Below are positions 25,838-35,238 of a stretch of DNA of 64,000 bases, piece after piece. Position numbers and translations under genes: made by a program. The notes beneath the pieces were generated by a model. That model saw nothing but the letters and a program-made list of their open reading frames with translations, had not been told where the DNA came from and made no database searches. The stretch comes from JAXMAR01 sp046350295 (GTDB taxonomy: Bacteria > Planctomycetota > Planctomycetia > Gemmatales > Gemmataceae): positions 1 through 64,000 of the forward strand of contig JAXMAR010000029.1 in assembly GCA_046350295.1 (NCBI GenBank), written 5' to 3'. The first letter of the stretch is position 1; each line of letters opens with the position of its first letter.

Positions 25838-26182
25838 CTACGCGTCGTTCGACGCCGGCGGCATCGCGTTCCCAAGGCCCGGCATCAGCGAGGGCTCCGC
25901 GACCTTGCGATACCCCAGCGCCTGCAGCACTTCCAGCACCTCGCTCCAGGTGGGGAAGGGGCGGCGGTTGTCGCGCTTGTACTGGTCCATCGCGCGCATG
26001 AAATCGATCTCGTCACCGCTGTAGTCGCGCTCGCACGTCGTCGGGTCGATCTGGCGGCGCCGCTCGCCCTGCTGGCGGCGGTCCTTGCCGCTGCGCCGTT
26101 CGAGAGCGACCGGGATATTGCGCTTGCGGCGATCGTTGGCGCGCCGGTCCGTGACGCAATACTCGGTTTCGGGGGTGCTCAT
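25838..26182 (-). CDS. Small conserved protein, Arg-rich N-terminal half
   Basis: A 114-residue protein starting at 26182 behind GAGAGGT. Residues 10-45 are very basic with the pattern ALERRSGKDRRQQGERRRQ, seen in a group of short planctomycete and proteobacterial proteins of unknown role. The C-terminal half reads DFMRAMDQYKRDNRRPFPTW then SEVLEVLQALGYRKV, a short helical domain typical of planctomycete small proteins. RNA or DNA binding by the basic part is possible but unproven. It has its own strong terminator. Confidence 0.72.
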   Translation of the reverse strand: MSTPETEYCVTDRRANDRRKRNIPVALERRSGKDRRQQGERRRQIDPTTCERDYSGDEIDFMRAMDQYKRDNRRPFPTWSEVLEVLQALGYRKVAEPSLMPGLGNAMPPASNDA

Positions 26183-26433
26183 AGGGGATACCTCTCTCAC
26201 CGTTGGGGGATATGCGCGGCTGGACGTACCAAGAAGCATAAAACAAGCCGTCCGCCGAAAAAACGCCTTTGGAGGGGTTTCAACGCGTGAATCCGCGGGA
26301 AGTATACCTCATAAATCGAACATGACAAATTTTGCGATTCTGCGGACAATTCCGGGGCGAACGCAAAGCGGCGCTGAAGGGAAATGCCCGCAAATGCCTG
26401 GATTTTCGCGTTGCAGGAGTTGCGAAGTGGGCA

Positions 26434-27908
26434 CTAACGCCGGGTCTCGATCTCGTCCCAGGGCCAGAGCGGCCGTGGAATGTGGCGATACTCGTAACGC
26501 CAGAAATCCGAAGGTGCGCACCCGGGCGCCCGCACGAGCATGATTTGCCGGGCTCGTTCCTGGTAGGCCGCCCGGAAGCCGCACGGGCTCTTCGCGACCA
26601 GCACGCCCGCGCTGAATGGCGCCAGCCCGGCCGCCTCGAAAAGCGCCGGCGCGAAGTGGGGCCCCGAGCGCGACGTGAGCACGATATGCACGCTGCCATG
26701 CCGCAGGACGGCGCCGCGGCCCATGTCGATCGGCAAGTTTTTGGCCAGATGGCCCGACAACGTGAAGCGCGCGTCGAAGAAGCGCACAATCTCCGCGCTC
26801 AAGGTCAAGGGCTGCGAGAAACGGGCGTCGCGCTTACCGCCTAGCGCGCCGGCCCAGCTCGCGCCGACGCCGAGACGTGCGGCTTCCTCAACGACTTCCG
26901 GGGCAACGAGTGTGACCAGGGCGGGCCGCTGCCAGTCGTGGCGCAGCAACTCGCGCAGGACCCAGGTGCTGTCCCCGGGGGCGCCGGACGTGGTCGCGTC
27001 CGCGCTGTCGCTCAGCACGATCAGGCCTTCCCCGTGCAACCGATGTGCCGCGGCCACGGCTTCCTCGACCGGCGTCAGCAACGGAGATCGCGGCGCCGGC
27101 CCCACACCGCGTCCGCCGTGCCGCCGTCGCTCGGCAGCCGCCCGCGCCGGATCGTTGTCGGTGACCACGAAGACGCCGCCCAGGTCGGGAATGTCGAGCC
27201 ATGGCTGCACCGCTGCTCGACCGGCCGAAAGGATCCCGGCTGTTGTTCGAGTTCCTGCAAGGCGCCAGCTCGAGCTTCACGCTGGCCGGATCCTGCGTGC
27301 TGGCTCGCTCGGCGGGGACGACCAGCGGCAGCTTTTCGAAGGCCGTGACAGGTCGGACGCCGTCGACCACGATGCGCGCAGCAGGGCGGCGCCCAAGCTC
27401 TCTCCCGTTTCGAAGACGTCAATGTGAGGCGCCGTGTGGTAGGCGACCAGGGCGTCGGCGTGACGCACCATCTTTTCCGTCAGGTTGCAGTGGAGATCGA
27501 GCGTCGCCACCGAGGAACGCGCGCACCGATGCGGCCACGCACCGTCTCGAGCAGTTCTCCTCGACGTCCGGCGTCCTCCGCCACCAGGGCGCCGTAAAGC
27601 GCGAGGAGGACGGCGGTCAGCCGCGGCGCCAGCTGGCGTCGAGCAGTTCCTGTCTCAACCACTCGAACGTGGGCGCGTCGCCGTTCCCCCGGCCAAGCGG
27701 CCAGTCGGACAAGACCGACGATCTCCGGGCGTTCGCCGTGCCGCCGGAGCGACTGGATGAAGCCTCCCGCCGCGTTCGTCTCGGCCATGCCCACGACCTC
27801 GGGCCCGCGCAGGACGCCGAAGTCCTCGTCGCGCCGCGTCGTCGGCAGCGGGTTGAAGGTGTTCGTCTCTTGCCAGATTTGACCGATGGCGATGCGCATG
27901 GCCGTCAT
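26434..27908 (-). pseudogene. M81-family (MlrC-like) metallopeptidase, frameshifted
   Basis: The N-terminal MlrC domain is clear: MRIAIGQIWQETNTFNPLPT, then AAGGFIQSLRRHG. Homology moves into a second frame at LDLHCNLTEKMVRHADALVA followed by YHTAPHIDVFETGE, a third with FEKLPLVVPAE, and the C-terminal domain in a fourth stretch with LIVLSDSADATTSGAPGDS and PFSAGVLVAKSPCGFRAAY. MlrC-type enzymes hydrolyse small or cyclic peptides using zinc; the DLHCN and SDSADxTTSGAPGDS motifs hold the metal ligands. The ATG at 27908 overlaps the stop of the upstream dehydrogenase (ATGA), so the two form an operon. At least three one-base shifts are present. Confidence 0.8.
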
Positions 27909-28929
27909 CCTTCCGCCCAGGTCAGATCACCTTGCCGCAGTTCCTCGCGCATGGCGTCGAAGCCCTTCTGGAAATCCTGGTAGCCGCAGCGGTGCGTGAT
28001 GATCGGCTCGATGTCGAGACCCGATTGCAGCATCACGGTCATCTTGTACCAGGTTTCGTACATCTCCCGGCCGTAGATGCCCTTGATGGTGAGCATGTTG
28101 AAGATGATCGTGTCCCAGTCGATCGCCATCTCCTTGTCGGGGATGCCGAGCATGGCGATCTTGCCGCCGTGGGCCATGTTGGCGAGCATGTCGCGGAAGG
28201 CTTGCTCGTTGCCGGACATTTCCAGGCCGATGTCGAAGCCTTCCTTCATGCCGAGCTTCTTCTGCACGTCGGGCAGCTTTTCCTTGCGGACATCGACCGT
28301 GCATGTGGCGCCGAGTTTCTTGGCCAATTCGAGGCGATAGGGATTGATGTCGGTGACGACAACGTGCCGCGCGCCGGCGTGACGTACCACCGCGGCCGCC
28401 ATACAGCCGATGGGGCCGGCGCCGGTGACGAGCACGTCTTCGCCGAGCACGTCGAAGGAAAGGGCGGTGTGGACGGCGTTGCCGAAGGGATCGAAGATCG
28501 ATTGCACGTCGCGCGGGATGCTCGGATCGTGGACCCAGACATTGGCGTGCCGCAAGCGCGAGGTACTCCGCGAAGGCGCCTGGGCGGTTGATGCCGATGC
28601 CCTTGGTGTCCTTGCAGAGGTGACGGCGGCCGGCCAGGCAGTTGCGGCAATGGCCGCAGACCACGTGCCCTTCGCCGGAGACGATCTCCCCGACCTGGAA
28701 GTCGTGTACGTTGGAGCCGACCTCGACGATGCGGCCGACGAACTGTGACCGACGACAAGGGGAACCGGGATGGCCTTCTGGGCCCAGGCGTCCACTTCCA
28801 GATATGGAGGTCGGTGCTGCAGATGTCGGTGCGAGCACCTTGATGAGGACGTCATTGATGCCGATGGACGGGGTCGGGACGCTCCTGAGCCAGAGGCCGG
28901 GCTCGGCTTTTCTTGACGAGGGCTTTCAT
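27905..28929 (-). pseudogene. tdh: Zinc-dependent L-threonine 3-dehydrogenase-like protein, frameshifted
   Basis: Medium-chain dehydrogenase; Tdh oxidises threonine to 2-amino-3-oxobutyrate with NAD. The start at 28929 (MKALVKKSRA) is followed in shifting frames by ATDICSTDLHIWKW (first zinc ligand), FVGRIVEVGSNVHDFQVGE, GHVVCGHCRNCLAGRRHLC (structural-zinc Cys cluster), then IFDPFGNAVHTALSF, VLVTGAGPIGCMAAAV (Rossmann glycines) and FDIGLEMSGNEQAFRDML, which run in one frame to the stop. The total of 1025 bases is one short of a whole number of codons for the normal 341 residues. At least three compensating indels lie in the first third. Confidence 0.82.
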
Positions 28930-29454
28930 CGGTTCTTGTGTCTCGTCGGCGAGGACGGAAGAGAGCGAGATTAGGATTCAGATTACGATTAGGCTCGGGA
29001 AGAAAAGAAGAGCCACCCGTGGGGAGCGGGTGGCTTCGGGGGAAGGCGTTTTGAATAGTTGAGGGGAATGCTGGCGTGAGGAGGTTGGCTTCGCGACGGG
29101 CTTGGGGGAGGAGGGCTGGGGAAGAACCCTCCGGATTTCGCGTCGCACTCAGGCCGGTTGGGGGGACCGGCCTTGTTGCCTCGTCGGGCTTTACCTCCTT
29201 GGTTGTTGACGAGAAAGAGAAGAGCAAAGGTGGCGCCAATGCCGGAGCCCCTTCCACGAATGGGCCGCAAGTCATTGATTCAGGGGAACAAGCGGGGAAT
29301 CAGCCGTGGGGGGCTGGGGCGCTGCGAGCCCCCCGCATTGTAAGAAGGGCGTGCAGACGGATGTAAAACTTTCCGGCGCGTGTCGCCTATGCGGCTTGGT
29401 TCAGCTCATGGCGCGCAAACAGCGGCGTTGGGGCAGACTCGGTAAAGCCGCCCG
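28930..29454. other. 525-bp gap without a convincing gene
   Basis: Lies between the dehydrogenase start and the metF stop, both on the minus strand. It contains a strong hairpin at 29012-29034 and several G-rich stretches. Open frames crossing it lack family signal and run through the hairpin. No tRNA or riboswitch fold was recognised. The promoter of the dehydrogenase/M81 operon should be here. Confidence 0.5.
29012..29034 (-). terminator. Hairpin with T-rich tail on the minus strand
   Basis: GCCACCCG (29012-29019) pairs with CGGGTGGC (29027-29034). On the minus strand it is followed by TCTTCTTTTCTTC. The nearest upstream minus-strand gene is metF, about 420 bases away, so either metF has a long 3' region or an unseen small transcript ends here. 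Confidence 0.5.
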
Positions 29455-30330
29455 TCACTTCGCCAGGCCCAGGTTCTTCATGATCTGAGTTACGCTGGGC
29501 AGGCGGTTGAGGCAGTAGAAGTGAAGGCCGGCCACGCCGTGGTCGAGCAGGCGGCGGCAGTTCTCGGTGCAGATCTCGATGCCGTATTGCCGGACCGCTT
29601 CGTCGTCCTTGGCCAGGTCTTCGAGACGGCGGCGGATGGGGCCGGGGATCTTGGAGCCGCACAGCGTCGTGAAGCGTTTGATCTGCTCGGTGGAAAGGAA
29701 GGGCAGGATGCCGGGGACGATGGGGACTTTGACATCGCGCTTGTGACGCAGATAGTCCTCCATATCGAGGAAGTCGCTCGGGTCGTAAAAGAGCTGGGTG
29801 ATGAGGAACTCCGCGCCGGCCTCGACCTTGAGGGCGGCGCGGTCCCAATCGGCGTGCTTGAACGCGCACTCGACGTGACCTTCGGGATAGCACGCGGCGC
29901 CCAGGCAAAAGTGGTTGTGTTCCTTGATGAAACGAATGAGGTCGAGGGCATAGGCGAAGCCGTCGGGCGACGGCTTGAAATCGAGCTGTCCCTTGGGGGG
30001 ATCGCCGCGCAGCGCGAGGAGATTGTCGAAGCCAAGCTGCTTGGCCAGCTCCAACTCGTGGCGGACGCTCTCCTTCGTGGCGCCCACGCAAGTGAAATGG
30101 GCCATCGCCTCGACGTTGTGCTCGGCACGGATGGTGTTGACGATGCGGAAGGTGGAGTCGCGCGTGCCGCCGCCGGCTCCATACGTGACGGAGATGAACG
30201 AGGCGCCGAGCCCCTTGAGGCCGGGGACGACTTCCCGATAGAGCGTGTCCTCGGCCTCGCGCGTCTTGGGGGGGAAGAACTCGAAGGAGATCGTGGGTTC
30301 GGGCCGCTGATAGAGTTCACTGATGCGCAC
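29455..30330 (-). CDS. metF: Methylenetetrahydrofolate reductase
   Basis: A 291-residue FAD enzyme of the methionine branch of one-carbon metabolism, reducing 5,10-methylene-THF to 5-methyl-THF. Landmarks in order: TISFEFFPPKT at the N-terminus, FISVTYGAGGGTRD, AHFTCVGATKE, LLALRGDPPKG, GAACYPEGHVEC, FLITQLFYDPSDF and IVPGILPFLS, all intact. I prefer the GTG at 30330 (VRISELYQRP, with GAGGG upstream) to starts further out that lie in the inverted repeat at 30356-30445. Length fits bacterial MetF. Confidence 0.95.
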   Translation of the reverse strand: MRISELYQRPEPTISFEFFPPKTREAEDTLYREVVPGLKGLGASFISVTYGAGGGTRDSTFRIVNTIRAEHNVEAMAHFTCVGATKESVRHELELAKQLGFDNLLALRGDPPKGQLDFKPSPDGFAYALDLIRFIKEHNHFCLGAACYPEGHVECAFKHADWDRAALKVEAGAEFLITQLFYDPSDFLDMEDYLRHKRDVKVPIVPGILPFLSTEQIKRFTTLCGSKIPGPIRRRLEDLAKDDEAVRQYGIEICTENCRRLLDHGVAGLHFYCLNRLPSVTQIMKNLGLAK

Positions 30331-30665
30331 GGCTTTTTCCCTCGCCTGTGGGGCTTTGCAATGCAAAAGGGGACTGTCCCTTTCGCTCGAGCGAACACCG
30401 GCTCTTTTGCCAGGTCGAAAGGGACTGTCCCCTTTTGCGTTGCAACGCCCGCCTGTGGAGCGATTCGGAGGCAGAGTCTGGCCCGGCGCCAGGCTGCCCC
30501 CGCGTTCCAGCCGCTATTTAAGCGAACTGCGGGTTCTTCCGCTACCAGAGATCGAGGGGGCAAGCGGGGCGAGACAGGGAAGACAAGTGCGACCGCTTGC
30601 ATTCGTCAGCCGTGGGGATAACGATAGAACGATACCGCGACCGTATCGTCCAGCGAGATGCCTCC
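30331..30665. other. 335-bp divergent gap between metF and a phosphatase gene
   Basis: Most of the metF-proximal part is an inverted repeat (30356-30445); the remainder shows no clear operator or RNA fold. The promoters of both divergent genes should be here. Confidence 0.45.
30356..30445. repeat. Long inverted repeat built on GGGACTGTCCC
   Basis: 30-bp arms at 30356-30385 and 30416-30445 differ at two positions (one is the centre of the GGGACTGTCCC core, itself almost palindromic); 30 bases lie between. A related repeat with the same core is at 39990-40089. Such elements are often REP-like and moved by IS200-type (RAYT) transposases encoded elsewhere; no transposase is in the window. Confidence 0.75.
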
Positions 30666-31526
30666 ATGCGCTTGCTCTGGGTCATCCTGATCTTCGCCTT
30701 GGGGGCGCCCGCCGCGCCGGGCCAGGAACGCCGCCGGGTGTTGATCATCGGCATCGACGGCTGCCGGCCCGACGCCTTGCTCAAGGCCAAGGCGCCGCAC
30801 CTGCACGGCCTCATCAAGAATGGGGCATTCAGCGCCGAAGCGCTGACCGGCGACATGACGAGCAGCGGCCCCGGCTGGAGCAGCATGCTGACCGGCGTCT
30901 GGCGCGAGAAGCACGGCATCCGCGACAACAAGTTCGAGAACGCCGACCTCAAGACCTATCCCCACCTGTTCGTCCGTCTCAAGGAAAAGCGGCCAACCGC
31001 CAGGACGGCGTCGATCGTACACTGGGCCCCGATCAACGAGAAGATCATCGCCGCCTGCGACGTCGTCATCACGCGCAAGACGGACGCGGAAGTCTGCGCC
31101 GAGGCGGAAAAGGTCCTGACGGCGCCGCAGCTCGACGCGATCTTCGTCCACTTCGACGACGTCGATGGCGCCGGCCACAAGCACGGCTTCCATCCAAGCG
31201 TGCCGGCTTACCTCGAGGCGATCACGGCCGCGGACGACCGGGTGGGGCGTCTGCTCGCCGCGCTGGCGAAGCGTGCGAAGACGGAAGACTGGCTGATCCT
31301 GGTCAGCACGGATCACGGCGGCAAAGGCAAGGGCCATGGCGGCAAGAGCGCGGAGGAGCGCACGGTCTTCGTCATCGTCCAGGGCGGAAAGGCGAAGGGG
31401 ACCATCGCGGGGCCGTGCGGCGTGGTCGACGTCGCGGTCACGGCGCTGGACCATCTCGGCGTGCCGGTGCGCGCGTCCTGGAACCTCGATGGCCGCTCGC
31501 TGCTTGGAGCAGGGAAGAAGGATTGA
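30666..31526 (+). CDS. Alkaline-phosphatase-superfamily protein (phosphodiesterase/nucleotide pyrophosphatase type), exported
   Basis: A 286-residue protein with a signal peptide (MRLLWVILIFALGAPAAPGQ). VLIIGIDGCRPDALLKAKAP holds the first metal-binding Asp; MTSSGPGWSSMLTGVWREKH carries the region of the nucleophile Ser/Thr; HFDDVDGAGHKHGFHP and VSTDHGGKGKGHGG supply the other metal ligands. These are the marks of the type I phosphodiesterase branch of the family. Substrate unknown. Its stop is one base from the start of dgt, so the two are co-transcribed. Confidence 0.85.
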   Translation: MRLLWVILIFALGAPAAPGQERRRVLIIGIDGCRPDALLKAKAPHLHGLIKNGAFSAEALTGDMTSSGPGWSSMLTGVWREKHGIRDNKFENADLKTYPHLFVRLKEKRPTARTASIVHWAPINEKIIAACDVVITRKTDAEVCAEAEKVLTAPQLDAIFVHFDDVDGAGHKHGFHPSVPAYLEAITAADDRVGRLLAALAKRAKTEDWLILVSTDHGGKGKGHGGKSAEERTVFVIVQGGKAKGTIAGPCGVVDVAVTALDHLGVPVRASWNLDGRSLLGAGKKD

Positions 31527-31527
31527 C

Positions 31528-32682
31528 ATGATGGAGGCCCACCGGGATCCCCTGGCGCTGGAGGAGCAGGCGCTCGCCCCCTACGCGATGCGCGCCCGCC
31601 TGAGCCGGGGGAGAAGGCGCCCGGAAGCGGCGCACGAATATCGCTCACCTTATCAGCGCGATCGCGACCGGATCGTCCATAGCACCGCCTTTCGCCGCCT
31701 GATGTACAAGACGCAGGTCCTCGTCAATCAGGCGAGCGACCACCACCGGACACGCCTCACGCACACCCTCGAAGTCACGCAGATCAGCCGCACCATTGCG
31801 CGCCGTCTCGGACTCAACGAAGACCTCACCGAGGCCATCGCCCTGATGCACGATCTGGGTCATCCCCCCTTCGGTCATTCCGGCGAGGAGGCGCTCGACC
31901 AGTGCATGAGGGACCATGGCGGCTTCGAGCACAACCGCCATGGTCTGCGCATCGTGGAGGACCTGGAGTACCGCTACGCCGATTTTCCCGGCCTCAATCT
32001 GTCGTGGGAAGTGCGGCAGGCGCAGGCGTTTCATTGCCACGACCGCGCCGATCCTTCCCTTGTCGATTTTTTCGCCGAGGGCAAGCCGCTCCTGGAGGCG
32101 CAAGTCGTCGATGCGGCGGACAGCCTCGCTTACAACACGCACGACGTGGACGACGCTCTCTCTCTCGCCCTGATCGGGCTCGATGACCTCGCGGAAGTCC
32201 CGTTCTGGAACCAGGCGGTCGAGCGCGTCCGCGCCAAACATTCCCGCATCGGGCCACTCCAGTTCCAGCCGGCCGTGGTACGGGCCTTGATCGACTGGCA
32301 AGTGGGAGACCTGCTCGAGCAGACCGAGAACCGGTTGCGGCAGGCGCGGGTGGGTTCCGTGGCGGACGTGCGCGGCGCGGCGGAGGTCCTGGCTGCGCCC
32401 AGTCCGCGGGTGGCGGCGCTAAAAAAGGAGTTGGAAGCGTTTTTGCACGAGCGCGTCTATCGTCATTACCGTGTCATGCGCATGGCGCACAAGGGCCAGC
32501 GCATGCTGGAGGCGCTGTTCGCCGAGTTTTGCCGCTATCCCGATGAGTTGCCGGCCCGATACCTGGAGCGGACGCGAGCAGAGCCATTACCGCGCGTCGT
32601 GTGCGATTACCTGGCGGGCATGACCGACCGATATGCGCAGGATGAATACCTGAGGCTGTTCCAGCCCTATACGCCGGTATAG
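31528..32682 (+). CDS. dgt: Deoxyguanosinetriphosphate triphosphohydrolase-like protein
   Basis: A 384-residue HD-domain dNTP triphosphohydrolase, which cuts dGTP to deoxyguanosine and triphosphate and helps control nucleotide pools. The N-terminal YQRDRDRIVHSTAFRRLMYK motif is typical; the HD ligands are in RTRLTHTLEVTQIS, LMHDLGHPPFGHSGE and VVDAADSLAYNTHD; the FEHNRHGLRIVE segment is also family-typical. Frame intact and length right. Two ATGs at 31528 and 31531 are equally possible; GGGAAGAAGG is the likely ribosome-binding site. Confidence 0.93.
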   Translation: MMEAHRDPLALEEQALAPYAMRARLSRGRRRPEAAHEYRSPYQRDRDRIVHSTAFRRLMYKTQVLVNQASDHHRTRLTHTLEVTQISRTIARRLGLNEDLTEAIALMHDLGHPPFGHSGEEALDQCMRDHGGFEHNRHGLRIVEDLEYRYADFPGLNLSWEVRQAQAFHCHDRADPSLVDFFAEGKPLLEAQVVDAADSLAYNTHDVDDALSLALIGLDDLAEVPFWNQAVERVRAKHSRIGPLQFQPAVVRALIDWQVGDLLEQTENRLRQARVGSVADVRGAAEVLAAPSPRVAALKKELEAFLHERVYRHYRVMRMAHKGQRMLEALFAEFCRYPDELPARYLERTRAEPLPRVVCDYLAGMTDRYAQDEYLRLFQPYTPV

Positions 32683-32709
32683 AATCCCTCTTACGAAACG
32701 TCAAACCTC

Positions 32710-33855
32710 GTGCGGGGCGCCCGCTTCGTTCATGCCGTCCCAAGCCTTCGGAGGTTCCGCTTGCTGCCTCAGCGAATTCGCGATTGGTTCGGAACGGGCC
32801 GGGGCCGGTTGTTCGGTTCCCCTGCCGACACTCTGCTCTGGATCCTTCGCGTCCTGTTCATCGTGCTCACGGTGGGCATCGCGACCCGCGTTTTCTCCGT
32901 TTATGATAGCTTCCTCACTTTCTTCGTGATCCTGCTGGCCGGCTTCGTCGTGATCGCGGGCGACATCTTCACGCGCAACAAGCAAATCACGACGATCTCC
33001 GCCATTTATTTCGGGCTGCTCTTCGGCTTTCTGGTCGCCACGCTCTTCTGGAACGCGCTGGAGCCGATCATCCTGGTCTATCTCCCGGCGCAGATCGTCC
33101 AGCTCGTGCAGTTATTCATAACCGTCGTCCTTTGCTATATTTCCGTGTCGGTCCTGGTGCAGACCAAGGACGAGTTCCGCTTCATCATCCCTTACGTCGA
33201 GTTTTCCAAGCAGCTAAAGGGGGCAAAGCCGCTGGTTCTGGATACGAGTGTCATCATCGACGGCCGGATTGCCGATATTTGTGATACGGGGATCATCGAT
33301 ACCAAGATGGTGGTCCCGCGCTTTGTCCTGCAAGAGCTGCAAGGGATTGCGGATAGCTCGGACAAGATCAAGCGCAACCGCGGCCGGCGCGGGCTCGACA
33401 TCCTCAAGAAGATGCAGACCAACCCAAAGGTTGAGCTGCAGATGCACGAGGGGAACCTGGCGGAGCTGCGCGACGTCCACAAGGTCGATGAGCGGCTGGT
33501 GGTGATGGCCAAGGCGCTCGGCGCCCGCGTCGTCACCAACGACTTCAACCTGAACAAGATCGCCCAGCTTCAGGGGGTCGACGTCATCAACCTGAATGAG
33601 CTGGCCAACGCGCTCAAGCTCGTCGCGTTGCCCGGTGAGGCGCTGAGCATCAAGATTGTCAAGCAGGGCGATCAGATCGGCCAGGGCGTCGGTTATCTGG
33701 ACGACGGCACGATGGTGGTGGTCGAGCAGGGTCGCAGCGCCATCGGCCAGGAAGTGCCGATCACCGTCACGAGCGTGCTGCAAACGCCGGCGGGCCGGAT
33801 GATCTTCGGCCGCATCGAGGCGCGCAACATGCCGTCGGCGGCGAAGGAAGCGTGA
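32710..33855 (+). CDS. PIN/TRAM domain membrane protein (YacL-like)
   Basis: A 381-residue protein. Residues about 40-155 form four membrane helices (LLWILRVLFIVLTVGIATRV, FFVILLAGFVVIAGDIF, IYFGLLFGFLVATLFW, IVQLVQLFITVVLCYISVSV). The PIN nuclease-like domain follows: LVLDTSVIIDGRIADI, VPRFVLQELQGIADSSD and VVTNDFNLNKIAQLQ hold the acidic residues. A TRAM RNA-binding domain ends the protein (GVGYLDDGTMVVVEQG, IFGRIEARN). This is the layout of the YacL family of membrane-tethered proteins; an RNA nuclease role is likely but not proven. The start is GTG 32710 or TTG 32761. Confidence 0.88.
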   Translation: MRGARFVHAVPSLRRFRLLPQRIRDWFGTGRGRLFGSPADTLLWILRVLFIVLTVGIATRVFSVYDSFLTFFVILLAGFVVIAGDIFTRNKQITTISAIYFGLLFGFLVATLFWNALEPIILVYLPAQIVQLVQLFITVVLCYISVSVLVQTKDEFRFIIPYVEFSKQLKGAKPLVLDTSVIIDGRIADICDTGIIDTKMVVPRFVLQELQGIADSSDKIKRNRGRRGLDILKKMQTNPKVELQMHEGNLAELRDVHKVDERLVVMAKALGARVVTNDFNLNKIAQLQGVDVINLNELANALKLVALPGEALSIKIVKQGDQIGQGVGYLDDGTMVVVEQGRSAIGQEVPITVTSVLQTPAGRMIFGRIEARNMPSAAKEA

Positions 33856-33887
33856 AATCGGCGGGCGGTGTCTCAAGAAGGTGATCC

Positions 33888-34613
33888 GTGCCGTATCGCA
33901 GGCTGGTCCCTCTGGTGCTTTGCTTCGGCCTGAGCGTGCTGCTCACGGCTCGGGCGCAGCCGCCGTCATCAGGCAAGACGGAAAAGGGCTCGAACGATCT
34001 TGAGGTCGTCGAGCTTCTCGTGGCGCGTGACGCGACCTATCGAAGGCTCTGGAGAACCTTCGCCTGCACTACATCAAGGCGGGGGACGTCGGAGGCGAAG
34101 TGGGCCGAGGAAGAGCTGCGGCAATGGCACCGCATTTCCAAGCAGGCCTTTCGCCTGGACCTGGACGATGCCGCCGCCGACCTGCCGGGGAACGTCAACG
34201 TGCCGGAGGCGAACGCCCTCTACATGCGGGCCGTGGGGTACAAGGACAAGGGCTGGGGCACGGACTACATCGACAACCAGCGCCCCGCCGAGATCCTGCT
34301 CAGCAGATGCTGACATTTCCTATCCGCAGAGCGACAAGATCTCCGACGCGGCCTACATGCTCGGCGACATCTACGAGGACAAAGCCTACAAACAATACCG
34401 CCGCTCCGCCAATTATTACGAGCGTTGTTCCGAGTGGAATCCCAAGACACACATGGAGCGCGCATCCGGGCGGCGCGTATCTACGACAAGCAGCTCAACG
34501 AGCGTACGCGGGCCATCGAGCTCTACCGGGAAGTGCTCACGCACGAGACCGATGCGCGGCGCTACCAGGAGGCGCTCAAACGCGTCAACGAGCTGACGGG
34601 CGCCGCGAAGTAA
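33888..34613 (+). pseudogene. Exported TPR-like protein, frameshifted
   Basis: GTG 33888 opens a signal peptide (LVPLVLCFGLSVLLTARAQ). The body is split over three frames: KWAEEELRQWHRISKQAFRL and ANALYMRAVGYKDKGWGTDY in the first; SYPQSDKISDAAYMLGDIYE and YEDKAYKQYRRSANYYERC in the second; ARIRAARIYDKQLNERTRAI and YREVLTHETDARRYQEALKR in the third. The helix pairs have the pattern of TPR units as in the Tol-Pal-associated YbgF-type or planctomycete TPR proteins. Reading through needs about three one-base corrections; the product would be about 240 residues. It lies 33 bases after the PIN/TRAM gene. Confidence 0.65.
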
Positions 34614-34616
34614 ACT

Positions 34617-34771
34617 CGTGCTGGCTGGTGGCCAGTTGCTGGTGGCTGGTGACCCAGAAAAGAACTTACTCACCCGCCCGCGCTCCACCGCCCGAATCGC
34701 GCTTCACGCCGGCTCCAGCCACCAGCCACCAGCCACCAGCCACCAGCCACCAGCCACCAGCCACCAGCCAC
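34617..34771. repeat. Heptamer tandem repeat with an inverted partner
   Basis: About eight copies of the heptamer CCAGCCA lie at 34715-34771, and an inverted, less regular TGGCTGG series lies at 34617-34652. The two can pair into a long stem over about 60 bases. It fills the gap between the convergent TPR and Nudix genes and touches the Nudix stop. No spacers of CRISPR type. Confidence 0.75.
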
Positions 34772-35211
34772 TATCCCGCCCGCAATCGCCGCCGCGCCAG
34801 ACGCAGAATCTCCCGGTGGTCGAACGCCAAGTCGGGCAGGCGATCCAAGGGCTGCCAGGCGGCGTCCGCCGCGTCGTCGCCCGCCTGCGCTTGGGTATCC
34901 TTCGGCACGCGAGCGAGGAAAACGACGCTGATAGTCCGGCCGCGCGGGTCGCGCTTCGGAGCGCCGAACGTCGCCAGCTGCTCGATCTTCCCCGCGCGCA
35001 CGCCCGTCTCCTCCATCAGCTCACGCCGGGCCGCCGTTTCCAGGTCTTCTTCCATGTCCACGAAGCCGCCGGGGATCGCCCACATGCCCTGAAACGGGTC
35101 ATGCCGGCGCCGGATCAGCAGCACGCGCGGCCGCTTTTCGCGCGTGACGATGACGACGTCCACCGTCACCGCCGGACGCGGGTACTCATAGCAGAATGCT
35201 TTCTTCGCCAC
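34771..35211 (-). CDS. Nudix hydrolase (ADP-ribose pyrophosphatase type)
   Basis: A 146-residue Nudix protein with a complete box: GGFVDMEEDLETAARRELME followed by ETG, containing all metal-binding Glu. It opens MAKKAFCYEYPRPAVTVDVV and has HDPFQGMWAIPGG just before the box and an LATFGAPKRDPRGR stretch after it, the usual form of ADP-ribose or NTP-cleaning Nudix enzymes. Frame intact. The HIT gene lies directly upstream on the same strand, 27 bases away, so the two nucleotide hydrolases probably share a transcript. Confidence 0.9.
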   Translation of the reverse strand: MAKKAFCYEYPRPAVTVDVVIVTREKRPRVLLIRRRHDPFQGMWAIPGGFVDMEEDLETAARRELMEETGVRAGKIEQLATFGAPKRDPRGRTISVVFLARVPKDTQAQAGDDAADAAWQPLDRLPDLAFDHREILRLARRRLRAG

Positions 35212-35238
35212 GGCGTCTCCTCGTCTGGACCGGATCTT

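Noticed and set aside
34715..34771. Possible CRISPR array
   Set aside because: Seven-base units in direct contact without spacers and no cas gene; a simple tandem repeat.
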